Source of the DNA: Rubinisphaera margarita
GTDB lineage: Bacteria; Planctomycetota; Planctomycetia; Planctomycetales; Planctomycetaceae
NCBI RefSeq assembly: GCF_022267515.1
Contig: NZ_JAKFGB010000003.1
Span: 124,001 to 188,000 of the forward strand
Reading direction: 5' to 3'
DNA: 64,000 nucleotides
Of this stretch, positions 1 to 8,067 are shown piece after piece (the stretch's first letter is position 1; each line of letters starts with the position of its first letter). Made by a program: the position numbers and the translations under genes. The notes under the pieces are model-generated. The model saw nothing but the letters and a program-made list of their open reading frames with translations, was not told the DNA's origin and ran no database searches.

Positions 1-1755
1 CAGACCGTAGTCAGGGTCCACGGGATCGTGACGGGCTGTGGCCGAATCAATCGGCGTTCCGAGTACTTCATCCGGTCGCGGCACGTAGTCCTCGTCCAGA
101 TAGAATCCGGAGCCCACTTCCGTGCACAGACCAATCACCGAGTTGGCAATCTCCATCTCGACATCGTCGCACCGCCGTGATTTGTTCGTCGGTGCGGGAG
201 TTATGGTCCGTTCGAACTGATCCAACTGTCCGAGACGCCGTGCGTCCATCAATGCGTAACGATCGAAGACCGCTTCCGCTTCGAATGGTTCTGGATCCTC
301 TTCGATTTCGGTCACCGGAATGACGGAAATTTCGAATCGATCCTCGTCGTCAGATTCCTCCAGCGGAATCTGGGCGTGCGCTTCAAAGGAAGCGTCGTAC
401 TCGAGCTCGGCCATCTCGGTCTCGATGTCCCAGTTCTTATCGAATGGACAGTCCAGGCCCGAGGTTTCGCTGACCGTCGTCTGGTCGACATCGCGGGTGT
501 GTGCGAGCGAACACTCAACTTCGTCCACGTTCTCGGCTGTCACTGGTTCGTCCTCAAACGAAGCCTCTTCGGCAACGGTCGGCTGTTTGCTGACCTGTTG
601 TTCTTCCTGTTCGGCTCGCAATTCCATTTCGAGGGTTGCCAGCTCGAAGTCGCTCGTGCTTTCGTCGAGTGGTTCGTCATCGAGATCGATTTCGAGAGCC
701 TCGAGATCATCGTCATCAATTTCGACAGCTTCAGGAATCTGGGGCGAGTGCTGTGAGACGGGTTCACGTCGGACCGGTTCAGCAGGAGCGCCCACTTCGA
801 AACTCGTTGCTGACTCGATTTCGAGTTCGGCTTCTGTGGGAAGGTTCTGTCGCTGAACGTCGGACTCGCCGCCAATTTCGATCGTATCGGAGACGCCCTG
901 TTCGAGCGTTTCGACCTCGGTCGTTGGAGGAATGTTCCAATGCAACGGAAGCTTCTGCAGTTCGGAGAGTGCCCGCTGGACGTGGGTGACACTGACCCGG
1001 CTGGCCTTGCCTTCGAAGGCCAGCATGCAGGCGTGATCGCACAGCTGATTCAGACACCGAGGATTTCCGTCGGCGGCATACACGATGAGTTCCAGGGCGG
1101 CTTCGTCGAACATCTCCAGAAGCTCGCCGCCGCATTCCTGAACGCGGGTGAGAATGAACTCGACGGATTCCTTCTGCGTCAGCTCATCGAGGCAGACGTG
1201 GGCTTCGAGTTTGTGATTGATCGCCTGCAGACTGCGACGCGCCAGAACTTCTTCGAGCACCGGCTGGCCGGACAGCACGACCCGAAAGACCGATCGCGAC
1301 TGATAGATGAAGTTCGTGAGCGAACGAAGCTCTTCCAGAATATGCTCTTTGAGCATGTGGGCTTCGTCGACAATCAGAGCGATGCCGGTCCGGTACATGG
1401 CCAGATCCCGGCCGTGGGAAACCAGCTCGAGCCGAAGTTCCTGTTCGGTCATCCGCCGATAAGGCCGCTTCAGTTCAAACAGAATTGCCTGCAGCAGCGA
1501 GCTGCGGGTTGGAAAACTGGCATTCAACAGCAGAACGGGCAGAGGATCGTCTGCCAGCTTTTCTGCCAGTGTCTTGCACAGAAGTGTCTTGCCGGTGCCC
1601 GCAGCGCCCGTCATCAGCCCAATTCCGACGCCCTGACGCACCGTCAGATCGAGGGTGTTGAGAGCATGTACGAATGATTCGGAAAAGTAGGCGAAGCGAG
1701 GATCCGGGACCGATGTGAATGGGCGGCCCTTCAGATGAAAATGTGTCTCATACAT
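1..1755 (-). CDS. ExeA/GspA-type AAA ATPase, partial (3' end beyond window)
   Basis: The gene reads leftward from the ATG at 1755 and is still open at base 1, giving 585 visible residues. The N-terminus (MYETHFHLKGRPF) is the typical opening of ExeA/GspA proteins, the AAA+ ATPases tied to type II secretion or pilus assembly. A Walker A motif (GAAGTGKT, residues 50-57) and a Walker B motif (IALIVDEAH, about residues 128-136) are intact, so ATP hydrolysis is expected. After about residue 290 the protein becomes a long acidic, low-complexity tail rich in Glu and Asp. No peptidoglycan-binding domain, present in classical ExeA, appears in the visible part; it could lie beyond the edge. No partner genes are next to it, but a PilB/GspE-type ATPase begins at the other end of the window. 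The ATPase assignment is firm; the exact machine is not known. Confidence 0.85.
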   Translation of the reverse strand, partial: MYETHFHLKGRPFTSVPDPRFAYFSESFVHALNTLDLTVRQGVGIGLMTGAAGTGKTLLCKTLAEKLADDPLPVLLLNASFPTRSSLLQAILFELKRPYRRMTEQELRLELVSHGRDLAMYRTGIALIVDEAHMLKEHILEELRSLTNFIYQSRSVFRVVLSGQPVLEEVLARRSLQAINHKLEAHVCLDELTQKESVEFILTRVQECGGELLEMFDEAALELIVYAADGNPRCLNQLCDHACMLAFEGKASRVSVTHVQRALSELQKLPLHWNIPPTTEVETLEQGVSDTIEIGGESDVQRQNLPTEAELEIESATSFEVGAPAEPVRREPVSQHSPQIPEAVEIDDDDLEALEIDLDDEPLDESTSDFELATLEMELRAEQEEQQVSKQPTVAEEASFEDEPVTAENVDEVECSLAHTRDVDQTTVSETSGLDCPFDKNWDIETEMAELEYDASFEAHAQIPLEESDDEDRFEISVIPVTEIEEDPEPFEAEAVFDRYALMDARRLGQLDQFERTITPAPTNKSRRCDDVEMEIANSVIGLCTEVGSGFYLDEDYVPRPDEVLGTPIDSATARHDPVDPDYGL

Positions 1756-2150
1756 GCGCCGAACATCCCTGTTCCCAGTGTGTCACTAATAAGAATTGAC
1801 CATCGGAATGCGCGTTAGCCCGCGGCGTCCGAACCCGCATGAGCGGAAAGTGCCGTCGCTTCCCAGATTGCCCAGCGTCCGTGCTGAGTCTGCCGAGGAA
1901 TCGACGATATCGTCAAAATCGGCATAATTTGCCAAAACCTTGAATGGCTCTATCGTGATGGCGGACATATCCAGTGACTGCGATTCGTACCGCCTGGTCA
2001 TGTTGTGGGATATAATTCGATGCCCACGGAATTCCCGAGGTGCTTTCGTCTTCCAGAAAACCGAACCGGCAACTGGTATGCGTTGTGCACCTCAAACCTG
2101 CTTCCCGTCGGATATCAATTTTGACAGCGCCGCATAAGGTCTCTGAGATT
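1756..2150. other. Divergent intergenic region, ExeA-like / phoH
   Basis: This gap separates the leftward ATPase gene from phoH. Short open frames exist on both strands, but none has recognisable similarity or a convincing ribosome binding site. The phoH reading frame stays open upward to a GTG at 2040, so part of the gap may be coding if translation starts there. The promoters of both flanking genes should lie here; I could not pick out convincing elements. Confidence 0.4.
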
Positions 2151-3134
2151 TTGACAGAACACACTGAATACACTGCCCGTGTTTCTTCGACCATTGATGC
2201 CATTCGCCTCGTCTTCGGACTGCAGGACGCGAATCTCCGCAAGATTCAGGACGTTTTGCCCGTTCGTGTGGTCTCAGTCGAAAACGAGATTCGGATCACC
2301 GGTAACACTGAGAAAGCGGTTGATGAGGCGCGGCAGGTCTTTGAAGAACTCTGCCAGATTGCCAGTCGACGCCGCCAGATTTCCGACCGGGATCTCGATC
2401 GGGTGCTCGCGCCTGTCACTCCGATCCCAAAAATGACCGCAGAAGATGCTGAGCCTCTCGGAGAACTGCAGATCCGTCCTGCGGGCATTGTTTCTCCCAA
2501 GACGCAGGGGCAGGCTCGGTACATGAACGCCATTCGGGATAGCGATCTGGTGTTCTGCAGCGGCCCGGCCGGTTCAGGAAAGACCTATCTCGCCGTCGCC
2601 CTGGCACTCGAAGCCCTCAAAGCCGAACAGGTTCGCAAGCTGGTTCTGGTTCGTCCGGCCGTGGAAGCCGGTGAGAAACTGGGATTTCTGCCGGGGGACC
2701 TGCTGGCCAAAGTGAACCCCTTTTTGCGCCCTTTGCTTGACGCTTTGCGCGATATGCTCGACTATGATCAGGTCCAGAGATACATGGAACACGATGTCAT
2801 CGAGATTGTCCCGCTGGCATTCATGCGAGGTCGAACCCTCAACGAGACTTTCATGATTCTGGATGAAGCCCAGAACACGACCGTGACCCAGATGAAGATG
2901 TTTTTGACGCGAATGGGAACCGGTTCTAAGATTGTGGTTACGGGAGATCAGACGCAGAATGACCTGCCGCCCCATGTCACGTCGGGACTCAACGATGCCA
3001 TGAAACGGCTGCGGGGAATTCCAGGGACGTCGGCCGTCAAACTCGATGGTCGCGATATCGTGCGACACCGACTCGTCCGGGAAATTGTCAAAGCTTACGA
3101 CATCGGCAGCTCGCCGAACCGCTCTTCGGAATGA
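2151..3134 (+). CDS. phoH: PhoH family ATPase
   Basis: PhoH-family P-loop ATPase of about 327 residues, the usual size of the YbeZ/PhoH group. It has a Walker A (GPAGSGKTYLA), the conserved LVRPAVEAGEKLGFLPGDL block and a Walker B-like MILDEAQNTT, followed by GDQTQNDLP. PhoH proteins are linked to RNA metabolism and often sit beside ybeY, as here, where the cluster is phoH, an HD-domain phosphodiesterase gene, then ybeY. There is no ATG start: the candidates are GTG at 2040, TTG at 2121 and TTG at 2151. I chose 2151 because an AAGG lies upstream and the resulting length fits the family; the residues encoded before it look unconserved. The function call is secure, the start is not. Confidence 0.9.
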   Translation: MTEHTEYTARVSSTIDAIRLVFGLQDANLRKIQDVLPVRVVSVENEIRITGNTEKAVDEARQVFEELCQIASRRRQISDRDLDRVLAPVTPIPKMTAEDAEPLGELQIRPAGIVSPKTQGQARYMNAIRDSDLVFCSGPAGSGKTYLAVALALEALKAEQVRKLVLVRPAVEAGEKLGFLPGDLLAKVNPFLRPLLDALRDMLDYDQVQRYMEHDVIEIVPLAFMRGRTLNETFMILDEAQNTTVTQMKMFLTRMGTGSKIVVTGDQTQNDLPPHVTSGLNDAMKRLRGIPGTSAVKLDGRDIVRHRLVREIVKAYDIGSSPNRSSE

Positions 3135-3273
3135 AAGATTTCAGTCACCTCGCTAGAATAGCGCCGCCGCACACGTCGACGCCTGACCGGCGGTGCATCG
3201 CCTGACAACTCAGAAGGCTTAGCTCGAGTCTGTCACCGCATGCCCTGCCCGTATTGCGTGTGCCTGGTACCAC

Positions 3274-5679
3274 ATGAAAATCTTCACTTCTCATAAACGT
3301 TCCCGGGTCACGAGAAAGTCCCCGCACCGGCCCGCCCACCATGTGGTCACGCAGTTCTTCTCGCTGAAGTACCATCGCGGCCGACTGCTTCGGCTGTTGA
3401 TCGGTCTCGTGGGAGCGATTGCGATCGTCACTTCGCTGCAGAGCTGGGTGCATCCCTTCACCTATCGCATTGGGGACCGGTGTCCCGACGGCGTGGTCGC
3501 CCGGATGACCTTCCAGGTGACCAACAGTTTTGAGACCGCGCGACTTGCCAAGGAACGCGAGCGGCTCGTCCCGCTGATCTTCCGCAACAATCCTGAACCG
3601 CTGAAAATGGCTCCCCAGCAGTTGAAAGCCGCGCTCGGCGCTGTCGCGGAAGCCGATACGCTGGCCGATCTGAATCCCGAGGTTCGTCAGGCGTTCGGGC
3701 TCGTTCAGGCACCCCCGGCCGCTGAAGCTCCCGCTGTCCCCGGACAGACGGATCCAGCGGCGACTGATCAATCTCAGGATGTTCGATTCCGCTTCGAGCA
3801 GCTCAAGCAGGCAATTACCCCGCTGGATGCCCAGCAGTTCGATACGCATATCGCAAGTATCATCGATGAGTTCACCCGGTTCCTGCGTCCGATTATCAAG
3901 ACCGGAATTCTGGATCCACGCGATCTGGAACGGCGCGAACTCTCGCTCGATTCGACGTTGGCCATTGTCGATGCAGATGTCGATCTGCCGCGGCCCAATC
4001 CGCTTGAAAACACCGAGGTCTGGAATCCGGCCACGATTACCGATGTCTCTCTGAGTGACCTGCTGAACGACGCCGGTCTGCTCAGCCAGTTGTGGTCGGA
4101 CTACGCCCGACTGGAGCCAATCCGGCGATCGCTGGAACGCTGGATGAGGAATACCGTTCGCCCCACGCTGGAATACGATCAGGCGATGACCCAGACCGCT
4201 CGTCGCTGGGCGGGGCAACAGGTTGAACCGGTTTACGACCTCATTAACGAGGGAGACGAACTCGTTCCCCCGGGCGAACTGATCGACCAGAGTCGACTGA
4301 ATATTCTCCGTGCGGAGTACGATGCGTTTCTCGCCATCTTCCCGATCGAGGCCCGGCTCGGGCGACTCGCGATCGTCTTCCTGATGGTTTCAGTCCTGCT
4401 TCTGATCTCAAGCTGGTACTGGAAACGTTTTGAACCGGTCGTGGTCAACAGCTGGGCGCGGCTTTCGGTCTATCTCGCTGTAATCGCCATCGCGTCGTTC
4501 GTTGGCCTGCTGAGTTCCTTCGATCCGGTCCGCGGGGAAATCGCTGTGGTTGTCGCCACAACGATGGTCATCTCGATTGCGTACAACCAGCGGCTCGCCA
4601 TTGTCACGGCGTTTCTGCTGAGTCTTCTGATTACCATGGCGACGCGGATCAACGTCTCGCAGTTTACGGTCATGCTTGCCGCGGCGACGGCAGCCGTTAT
4701 TTGTCTGCAGCGTGTCCAGTCCCGTTCGACCATCATCATTGCCGGCTTCGTTTCCGGAGTGACGACACTGATCGTGTCCTGGGGCATGACGGTACTGATT
4801 TACCCCTCCGCATCGCCTTATGTCTGGTTCGATCTGGTTCAACTGCAGCTCTGCCTCAAATATGCCGGCTGGTGCGTGCTGGCCGGATTTATCCTCGCCG
4901 GCAGCCTTCCGTTTATCGAGTCGACCTTCGGCGTTGTGACAGGCATCAGTCTGCTGGAGATGAGTGATCCCTCTCATCCTCTCTTGCAGGAACTGGTCCG
5001 CAAAGCTCCCGGGACTTACAACCACTCCATGGCCCTGGCCACGATTGCCGAAGCAGCTGCCAAGACGATCGGAGCCGACGGCTTGCTCGTGCGGGTGGGC
5101 GCCTACTTCCACGATGTCGGGAAGATTCCCAAAGCCGAGTACTTCATCGAGAACCGGGCCGCCGGCGCGGTGAACCGACACGATACGCTCGCTCCGGCCA
5201 TGAGCACGCTGATTATCATTGGCCACGTGAAAGACGGCGTCGATCTGGCGGAAGAATATCATCTTCCTCAGGTGTTGATCGATTTCATCGAACAGCATCA
5301 TGGGACCACCCTGGTGGAGTACTTCTACCACGCGGCCAACATGAAGGCCGATGCCGATCCGGAACGCAAGCTGGATGTAGAAGAAGCCGCCTTCCGCTAT
5401 CCCGGCCCCAAACCCCAGACGCGCGAAGCGGGGATTCTGATGCTGGCCGACCAGGTCGAATCGGCGAGCCGCACGCTCAGCGAGCCGACCCCGGCTCGTA
5501 TTCGCACGCTCGTGCACCAGTTGACAATGAAGCGACTGCTCGATGGACAGTTCGACGAATGCTCACTGAAGCTGAGCGAGATTCATCAGATCGAAGAATC
5601 GCTGATCAAGTCGCTCATCAGCATGCACCACGGCCGCATCGTTTATCCCGAGTCCCCCAAAGAGCAGAAGCCTGCCTGA
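3274..5679 (+). CDS. 7TM-HD family phosphohydrolase (PgpH/YqfF-like)
   Basis: An 801-residue membrane protein with the PgpH/YqfF layout: one N-terminal membrane segment (about residues 40-57), a long extracytoplasmic domain, a bundle of hydrophobic helices (about residues 360-560) and a C-terminal cytoplasmic HD domain. HD-domain metal ligands are visible as His584 (NHSM), His613-Asp614 (FHDVGKI) and His675-His676 (EQHHG). Characterised family members degrade the second messenger c-di-AMP to pApA, so that is the likely reaction; it is inferred from the family. The gene sits between phoH and ybeY, the same order as in Firmicutes, and is followed 9 bp later by ybeY, which suggests co-transcription. 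The extracytoplasmic domain has an Ala/Pro-rich insert near residues 145-170. Confidence 0.9.
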   Translation: MKIFTSHKRSRVTRKSPHRPAHHVVTQFFSLKYHRGRLLRLLIGLVGAIAIVTSLQSWVHPFTYRIGDRCPDGVVARMTFQVTNSFETARLAKERERLVPLIFRNNPEPLKMAPQQLKAALGAVAEADTLADLNPEVRQAFGLVQAPPAAEAPAVPGQTDPAATDQSQDVRFRFEQLKQAITPLDAQQFDTHIASIIDEFTRFLRPIIKTGILDPRDLERRELSLDSTLAIVDADVDLPRPNPLENTEVWNPATITDVSLSDLLNDAGLLSQLWSDYARLEPIRRSLERWMRNTVRPTLEYDQAMTQTARRWAGQQVEPVYDLINEGDELVPPGELIDQSRLNILRAEYDAFLAIFPIEARLGRLAIVFLMVSVLLLISSWYWKRFEPVVVNSWARLSVYLAVIAIASFVGLLSSFDPVRGEIAVVVATTMVISIAYNQRLAIVTAFLLSLLITMATRINVSQFTVMLAAATAAVICLQRVQSRSTIIIAGFVSGVTTLIVSWGMTVLIYPSASPYVWFDLVQLQLCLKYAGWCVLAGFILAGSLPFIESTFGVVTGISLLEMSDPSHPLLQELVRKAPGTYNHSMALATIAEAAAKTIGADGLLVRVGAYFHDVGKIPKAEYFIENRAAGAVNRHDTLAPAMSTLIIIGHVKDGVDLAEEYHLPQVLIDFIEQHHGTTLVEYFYHAANMKADADPERKLDVEEAAFRYPGPKPQTREAGILMLADQVESASRTLSEPTPARIRTLVHQLTMKRLLDGQFDECSLKLSEIHQIEESLIKSLISMHHGRIVYPESPKEQKPA

Positions 5680-5688
5680 CCCGAGCCG

Positions 5689-6147
5689 ATGGAACAGCTC
5701 CACATCGAGATAATCGACGAGCAGGTATTCGCAGCCGTCGATCACGATCAACTCCAGCGGGCGGGTCGCGTCGCTCTGGACTTTCTGGGGATCGAGCAGG
5801 CGGAACTGAGTGTGGTTCTGCTCGATAATCCGTCCATCCACGAATGGAACCGGAACACCCTTCAGCACGACTTCCCAACCGACGTCATTACATTCCCGCT
5901 GAGCGAACCGGGCGAATTACTGGAAGGCGAACTGCTGATCTCCGTCGAAATGGCCGCGAGCATGGCCGCCGAGATGGGCTGGTCGATGCAGAACGAATGC
6001 ACGCTCTACCTCGTCCACGGCATCCTGCATCTGGTCGGCTACGACGATTTGAACCCGGCCGATCAGCTCCAGATGCGAGCTCGCGAACGCGAGCTCCTCG
6101 AACACCTCGATATCACCCCGGGACCAAACGACGATCGCTGGAGTTGA
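5689..6147 (+). CDS. ybeY: Endoribonuclease YbeY (rRNA maturation)
   Basis: A 152-residue YbeY-family protein starting 9 bp after the HD-phosphohydrolase gene. YbeY is a zinc-dependent single-strand endoribonuclease involved in 16S rRNA 3' maturation and ribosome quality control. The family blocks are present: DFPTDVITFPL in the middle and HGILHLVGYDD near the C-terminus. In the usual metal-binding motif three histidines hold zinc; here His110 and His114 are kept, but the third position (120) is Asp. Asp can bind a metal, so this may be a lineage variant rather than loss of activity. The neighbouring phoH and HD-domain genes support the assignment. Confidence 0.92.
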   Translation: MEQLHIEIIDEQVFAAVDHDQLQRAGRVALDFLGIEQAELSVVLLDNPSIHEWNRNTLQHDFPTDVITFPLSEPGELLEGELLISVEMAASMAAEMGWSMQNECTLYLVHGILHLVGYDDLNPADQLQMRARERELLEHLDITPGPNDDRWS

Positions 6148-6211
6148 CCCGTCGTCGAATTCAAAGACCGCGGAAGCGTCAACAGGCAGCTGGGTGATGA
6201 CCCGCCCCCTT

Positions 6212-6375
6212 CGTAGCGGCGGCATCCTGCGCATCCGGCCGCCGAATGGACGGTGGAAGCGATAAAAGCGGTCCATGTGCACTGGCGTAGATAGCTGGCC
6301 GAAGATCAGCCGGGAGACTCCGCTCGCGTCGAGTGCCGACTATGCCCATTCGACGGCAGGATGTCGCCGCTACGG
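6212..6375. repeat. Intergenic element with inverted-repeat ends
   Basis: The segment is bounded by CGTAGCGGCGGCATCCTGC (6212-6230) and, in inverted orientation, a copy with one mismatch (6357-6375). The same inverted ends flank a 152-bp element at 35030-35181, but the cores differ. The left end here is interrupted by a short insertion before the GCCGAATGG part. It looks like a pair of REP-type palindromes in opposite orientation rather than a coding element. Confidence 0.7.
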
Positions 6376-6410
6376 AGAAGCGATCAGTCATGGAAACCCC
6401 GTCCGTTGAT

Positions 6411-7430
6411 TCAGCGGAACACACCGCTCGCCTCAACGGGCAGCAGCCGGGTAATCCGCCAGTGTTTTCCCCGGCGAGTCAGTTCAAAGCAGATGCGTGG
6501 CTCGGGAGGATCGTCCGGAGCTTTCAAGTCACTGGCTGTAATGATCGGTCCGGATGTCGGAGAAGGAGCCGGCACTGGAGCCATTCGAGCAGTCGCGTAC
6601 GGTTCGACAGGCAAAACCTGGGGAGGGACTTCAGTCGAGGCCGCTTCGATCCGAGGAGTTTGCCTCGGGGATGTGACAGGACGTTGGGCCGCCTTCGGAG
6701 CATGCTCGACGTCAAATAGCGGAGCATCGGGACTCGGGGCGAGCGACGTCTGTTCCTCCGACTCCTCGGCCGGCGGATGGATGTTGACGACGGCGACGGC
6801 ATAAGACCCGCGAATGTACAAGTCCCAGTTCAACTGAGGCAGAGCAGCCATCGTGCTTGACCAGGTTTCATCGGTCTTCTCAGCTTCCTTGCCCTCTTGC
6901 ATTGAGTACGTAGGGCTGGCGAGGTTCTCGAGAGCCCGGACCAGAAACTGGCTTGGATCCCGCAGCACGCGGCTCGCTTTCACGCAGGAGGTGCGAAGTA
7001 GCGAACTCGATGCGGACGGTTGAACCACCCGGTTCGTGGCCTGATCATAAGTCGTCGTCATGAGCGTCCCCATAACCTCCTGTCGAACTTTCGGCAATTC
7101 GTCGGTCATGCCCGGTCCGAGTGAGTTCCCGACGAGGTCGTTAATCGAACGAACCAACAGGTACGCGGACGGATCGAACTCCTCCCCCTGCAGAATCGCG
7201 TCGACCTGTATCAGCCCGCCATACACGATGAGCAGTCCGCTCTGAAACCGGATCTCTTCGTCATCGAGCAGGGCGATGTACCCCTCAAAGTCATTCCGGC
7301 TTAACCGGTCGAGACACGCCCGCAGTACCGCGTCCGGAGAGGACTCGTCGAGGGCCGGCCTTTGTTCCTCAGCGTGAACCGAGAAGGTCGGGATGGAAAG
7401 CAGCGTAAAGAGCAGGAGCGTGCGGAGCAT
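6411..7430 (-). CDS. Exported hypothetical protein
   Basis: A 339-residue protein starting at the ATG at 7430. The first ~20 residues (MLRTLLLFTLLSIPTFSVHA) form a clear Sec signal peptide with an AxA-like cleavage site, so the product is probably periplasmic. The next ~60 residues (SSPDAVLRACLDRLSRNDFEGYIALLDD and onward) resemble the small helical folds that count events in secreted planctomycete proteins, but I do not recognise a family. The C-terminal third is rich in Pro, Ala and Ser before ending in a more ordered ICFELTRRGKHWRITRLL segment. It stands alone between ybeY and the MntR-like gene. No function can be assigned. Confidence 0.75.
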   Translation of the reverse strand: MLRTLLLFTLLSIPTFSVHAEEQRPALDESSPDAVLRACLDRLSRNDFEGYIALLDDEEIRFQSGLLIVYGGLIQVDAILQGEEFDPSAYLLVRSINDLVGNSLGPGMTDELPKVRQEVMGTLMTTTYDQATNRVVQPSASSSLLRTSCVKASRVLRDPSQFLVRALENLASPTYSMQEGKEAEKTDETWSSTMAALPQLNWDLYIRGSYAVAVVNIHPPAEESEEQTSLAPSPDAPLFDVEHAPKAAQRPVTSPRQTPRIEAASTEVPPQVLPVEPYATARMAPVPAPSPTSGPIITASDLKAPDDPPEPRICFELTRRGKHWRITRLLPVEASGVFR

Positions 7431-7475
7431 GTTTCGATTCCTTGAAACTGCGTGAACTTGTGATGTCCGAATGCC

Positions 7476-7892
7476 TCAGTTCTGCGATTCGATAAAATCC
7501 TTCATCGCCTTCATCGTCTCGGGGCTGACATGGTGCTCGATGCCTTCGCTGTCGGCCACCGCCGTCGGGCGACTGACACCCAGGGCGAGCAGAAAGTCGA
7601 GGACGATCTGGTGCCTCTCTTTGGAGGCCTTGGCCAACTTTGTGCCTTTGCTTGTCAGCTCGATCGGTCCATACGGTTCGGTGGTGACGTAGCCATTCCG
7701 CTGTAAGCGGCCGACGGTCCGATTGATCGTAACATGACTGACCTGAAACTGCGTGGCGAGATCGACCGCGCGGCACGTTTCATTCGCGGCGATGATATCG
7801 AATATCGCCTCGACGTAGTCTTCAGTAAGTTCGGTTGCGTGGTCGGATCGGGTCCGACTGTGTCGATTCTGTTTCGCGGTAGCCACTTGCAT
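7476..7892 (-). CDS. mntR: MntR-like DtxR-family metalloregulator
   Basis: About 138 residues from the ATG at 7892; an in-frame ATG at 7949 would add 19 residues with no family character. A winged-helix domain (VDLATQFQVSHVTINRTVGRLQRNGYV) is followed by a metal-binding/dimerisation segment with KERHQIVLDFLLALGV and EGIEHHVSPETM, closely matching proteobacterial MntR. It lacks the SH3-like third domain, as MntR does. MntR binds Mn(II) and represses uptake genes. No manganese transporter lies in the window, but two MntR-box-like palindromes occur at 8004-8049 between this gene and the divergent DUF1559 gene, suggesting autoregulation or control of that gene. The family call is strong; metal specificity is inferred. 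Confidence 0.88.
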   Translation of the reverse strand: MQVATAKQNRHSRTRSDHATELTEDYVEAIFDIIAANETCRAVDLATQFQVSHVTINRTVGRLQRNGYVTTEPYGPIELTSKGTKLAKASKERHQIVLDFLLALGVSRPTAVADSEGIEHHVSPETMKAMKDFIESQN

Positions 7893-7995
7893 TTCCTGGG
7901 TAAGTCTCGAAGTCGCTCCAGAATATCGGATTCTAAACGCTCGATCCATAGGCGAATACCGATATTTAGGTTGAATGAATTCTCCGCGGGATCGC

Positions 7996-8023
7996 TTGCA
8001 AGAAAGTTAGCACTGGCTAAACT
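7996..8023 (+). promoter_or_regulatory. Putative sigma70-type promoter of DUF1559 gene
   Basis: A TTGCAA (-35, 7996-8001), a 16-bp spacer and a TAAACT (-10, 8018-8023) precede the DUF1559 start at 8068. The -10 overlaps the first MntR-box-like palindrome. A GAAAGGG ribosome binding site lies just before the start codon. The match to consensus is moderate. Confidence 0.45.
8004..8023. promoter_or_regulatory. Putative MntR box 1
   Basis: AAGTTAGCACTGGCTAAACT is an interrupted palindrome with the core TAGC-N4-GCTA. The known E. coli MntR operator has the same core (TAGC-AAAG-GCTA). It overlaps the -10 of the proposed DUF1559 promoter and lies upstream of the divergent MntR-like gene. The assignment rests on motif resemblance and location. 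Confidence 0.55.
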
Positions 8024-8029
8024 CGAAGA

Positions 8030-8049
8030 GGTGTAGTACAGGCTAAACT
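8030..8049. promoter_or_regulatory. Putative MntR box 2
   Basis: A second, slightly weaker copy, TAGT-ACAG-GCTA at 8034-8045, has its centre 26 bp from the first box. It covers the expected transcription start of the DUF1559 gene. Two spaced operators on one promoter strengthen the case for regulation. Confidence 0.45.
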
Positions 8050-8067
8050 TTATGAAAGGGCGATTCG

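Noticed and set aside
1786..2001. 71-codon minus-strand frame upstream of phoH
   Set aside because: No recognisable features, no good ribosome binding site, and it sits in a region that should hold divergent promoters.
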